Source: an uncultured Oscillospiraceae bacterium
GTDB taxonomy: Bacteria; Bacillota; Clostridia; Oscillospirales; Oscillospiraceae
Assembly (NCBI GenBank): GCA_934661715.1
Contig: CAKUJL010000024.1
Location: forward strand, 1-12,846
Reading direction: 5' to 3'
DNA length: 12,846 nucleotides
In this document: positions 12,804 through 12,846 of the stretch, piece after piece
Position numbering within the stretch: the first letter of the stretch is position 1
Layout of the letters: every line of letters begins with the position of its first letter
Made by a program: the position numbers and the translations under genes
The notes under the pieces: model-generated
What the model saw: only the letters and a program-made list of their open reading frames with translations
Told to the model about the DNA's origin: nothing
The model's database searches: none

Positions 12804-12846
12804 GTTTTTTCGGGTGGGGTGTTGGGCTGCTTCCTGCGCGGGGCCT

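Overview
The window is about 60% GC by eye and reads as a chromosomal segment of a Gram-positive anaerobe of the class Clostridia, probably near Oscillospiraceae. This is inferred from gene content: a T-box leader, SLH-domain export, a DUF421/DUF4363 pair, a DUF6514-like protein, a small zinc-ribbon protein, NrdR, AGGAGG ribosome sites and near-consensus sigma-A promoters. No phage, transposase, CRISPR array, tRNA or rRNA gene is visible.

Left part (1-1948): the 5' half of a TrpB2-type tryptophan synthase beta gene on the minus strand runs off the left edge. It sits behind a complete tryptophan T-box riboswitch with its own promoter (TTGACA-17-TAGACT), specifier TGG, T-box and terminator. A small secreted protein made only of SLH repeats follows on the plus strand.

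Lipid-like operon (1947-4452): three translationally coupled minus-strand genes encode a MarR regulator, a PLP-dependent alpha-oxoamine synthase resembling bacterial serine palmitoyltransferase, and a short-chain reductase. The promoter is near-consensus, and a perfect 20-bp palindrome lies just downstream of the predicted start as a likely operator. The enzyme pair matches the first two steps of sphingoid-base (or capnine-type) synthesis, which is unexpected in this type of bacterium and is the most interesting item here. A divergent nicotinamidase/isochorismatase-family hydrolase follows.

Middle part (5047-5828): a 112-bp cruciform repeat element with three inner hairpins; a bidirectional terminator; a double zinc-ribbon protein; and upstream of it about 240 bp of non-coding, apparently structured RNA driven by a perfect TTGACA-17-TATAAT promoter.

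Housekeeping operon (5829-9599): a 59-aa membrane protein, ruvC, ruvA, ruvB (Holliday-junction processing) and glmM (amino-sugar synthesis for peptidoglycan), all on the minus strand with 2 to 17 nt gaps.

Right part (9709-12846): a DUF421-DUF4363 membrane pair on the plus strand, a GC-rich inverted-repeat element, nrdR with its own promoter and terminator, a DUF6514-like small protein, and a YihY/BrkB-family membrane protein on the plus strand.
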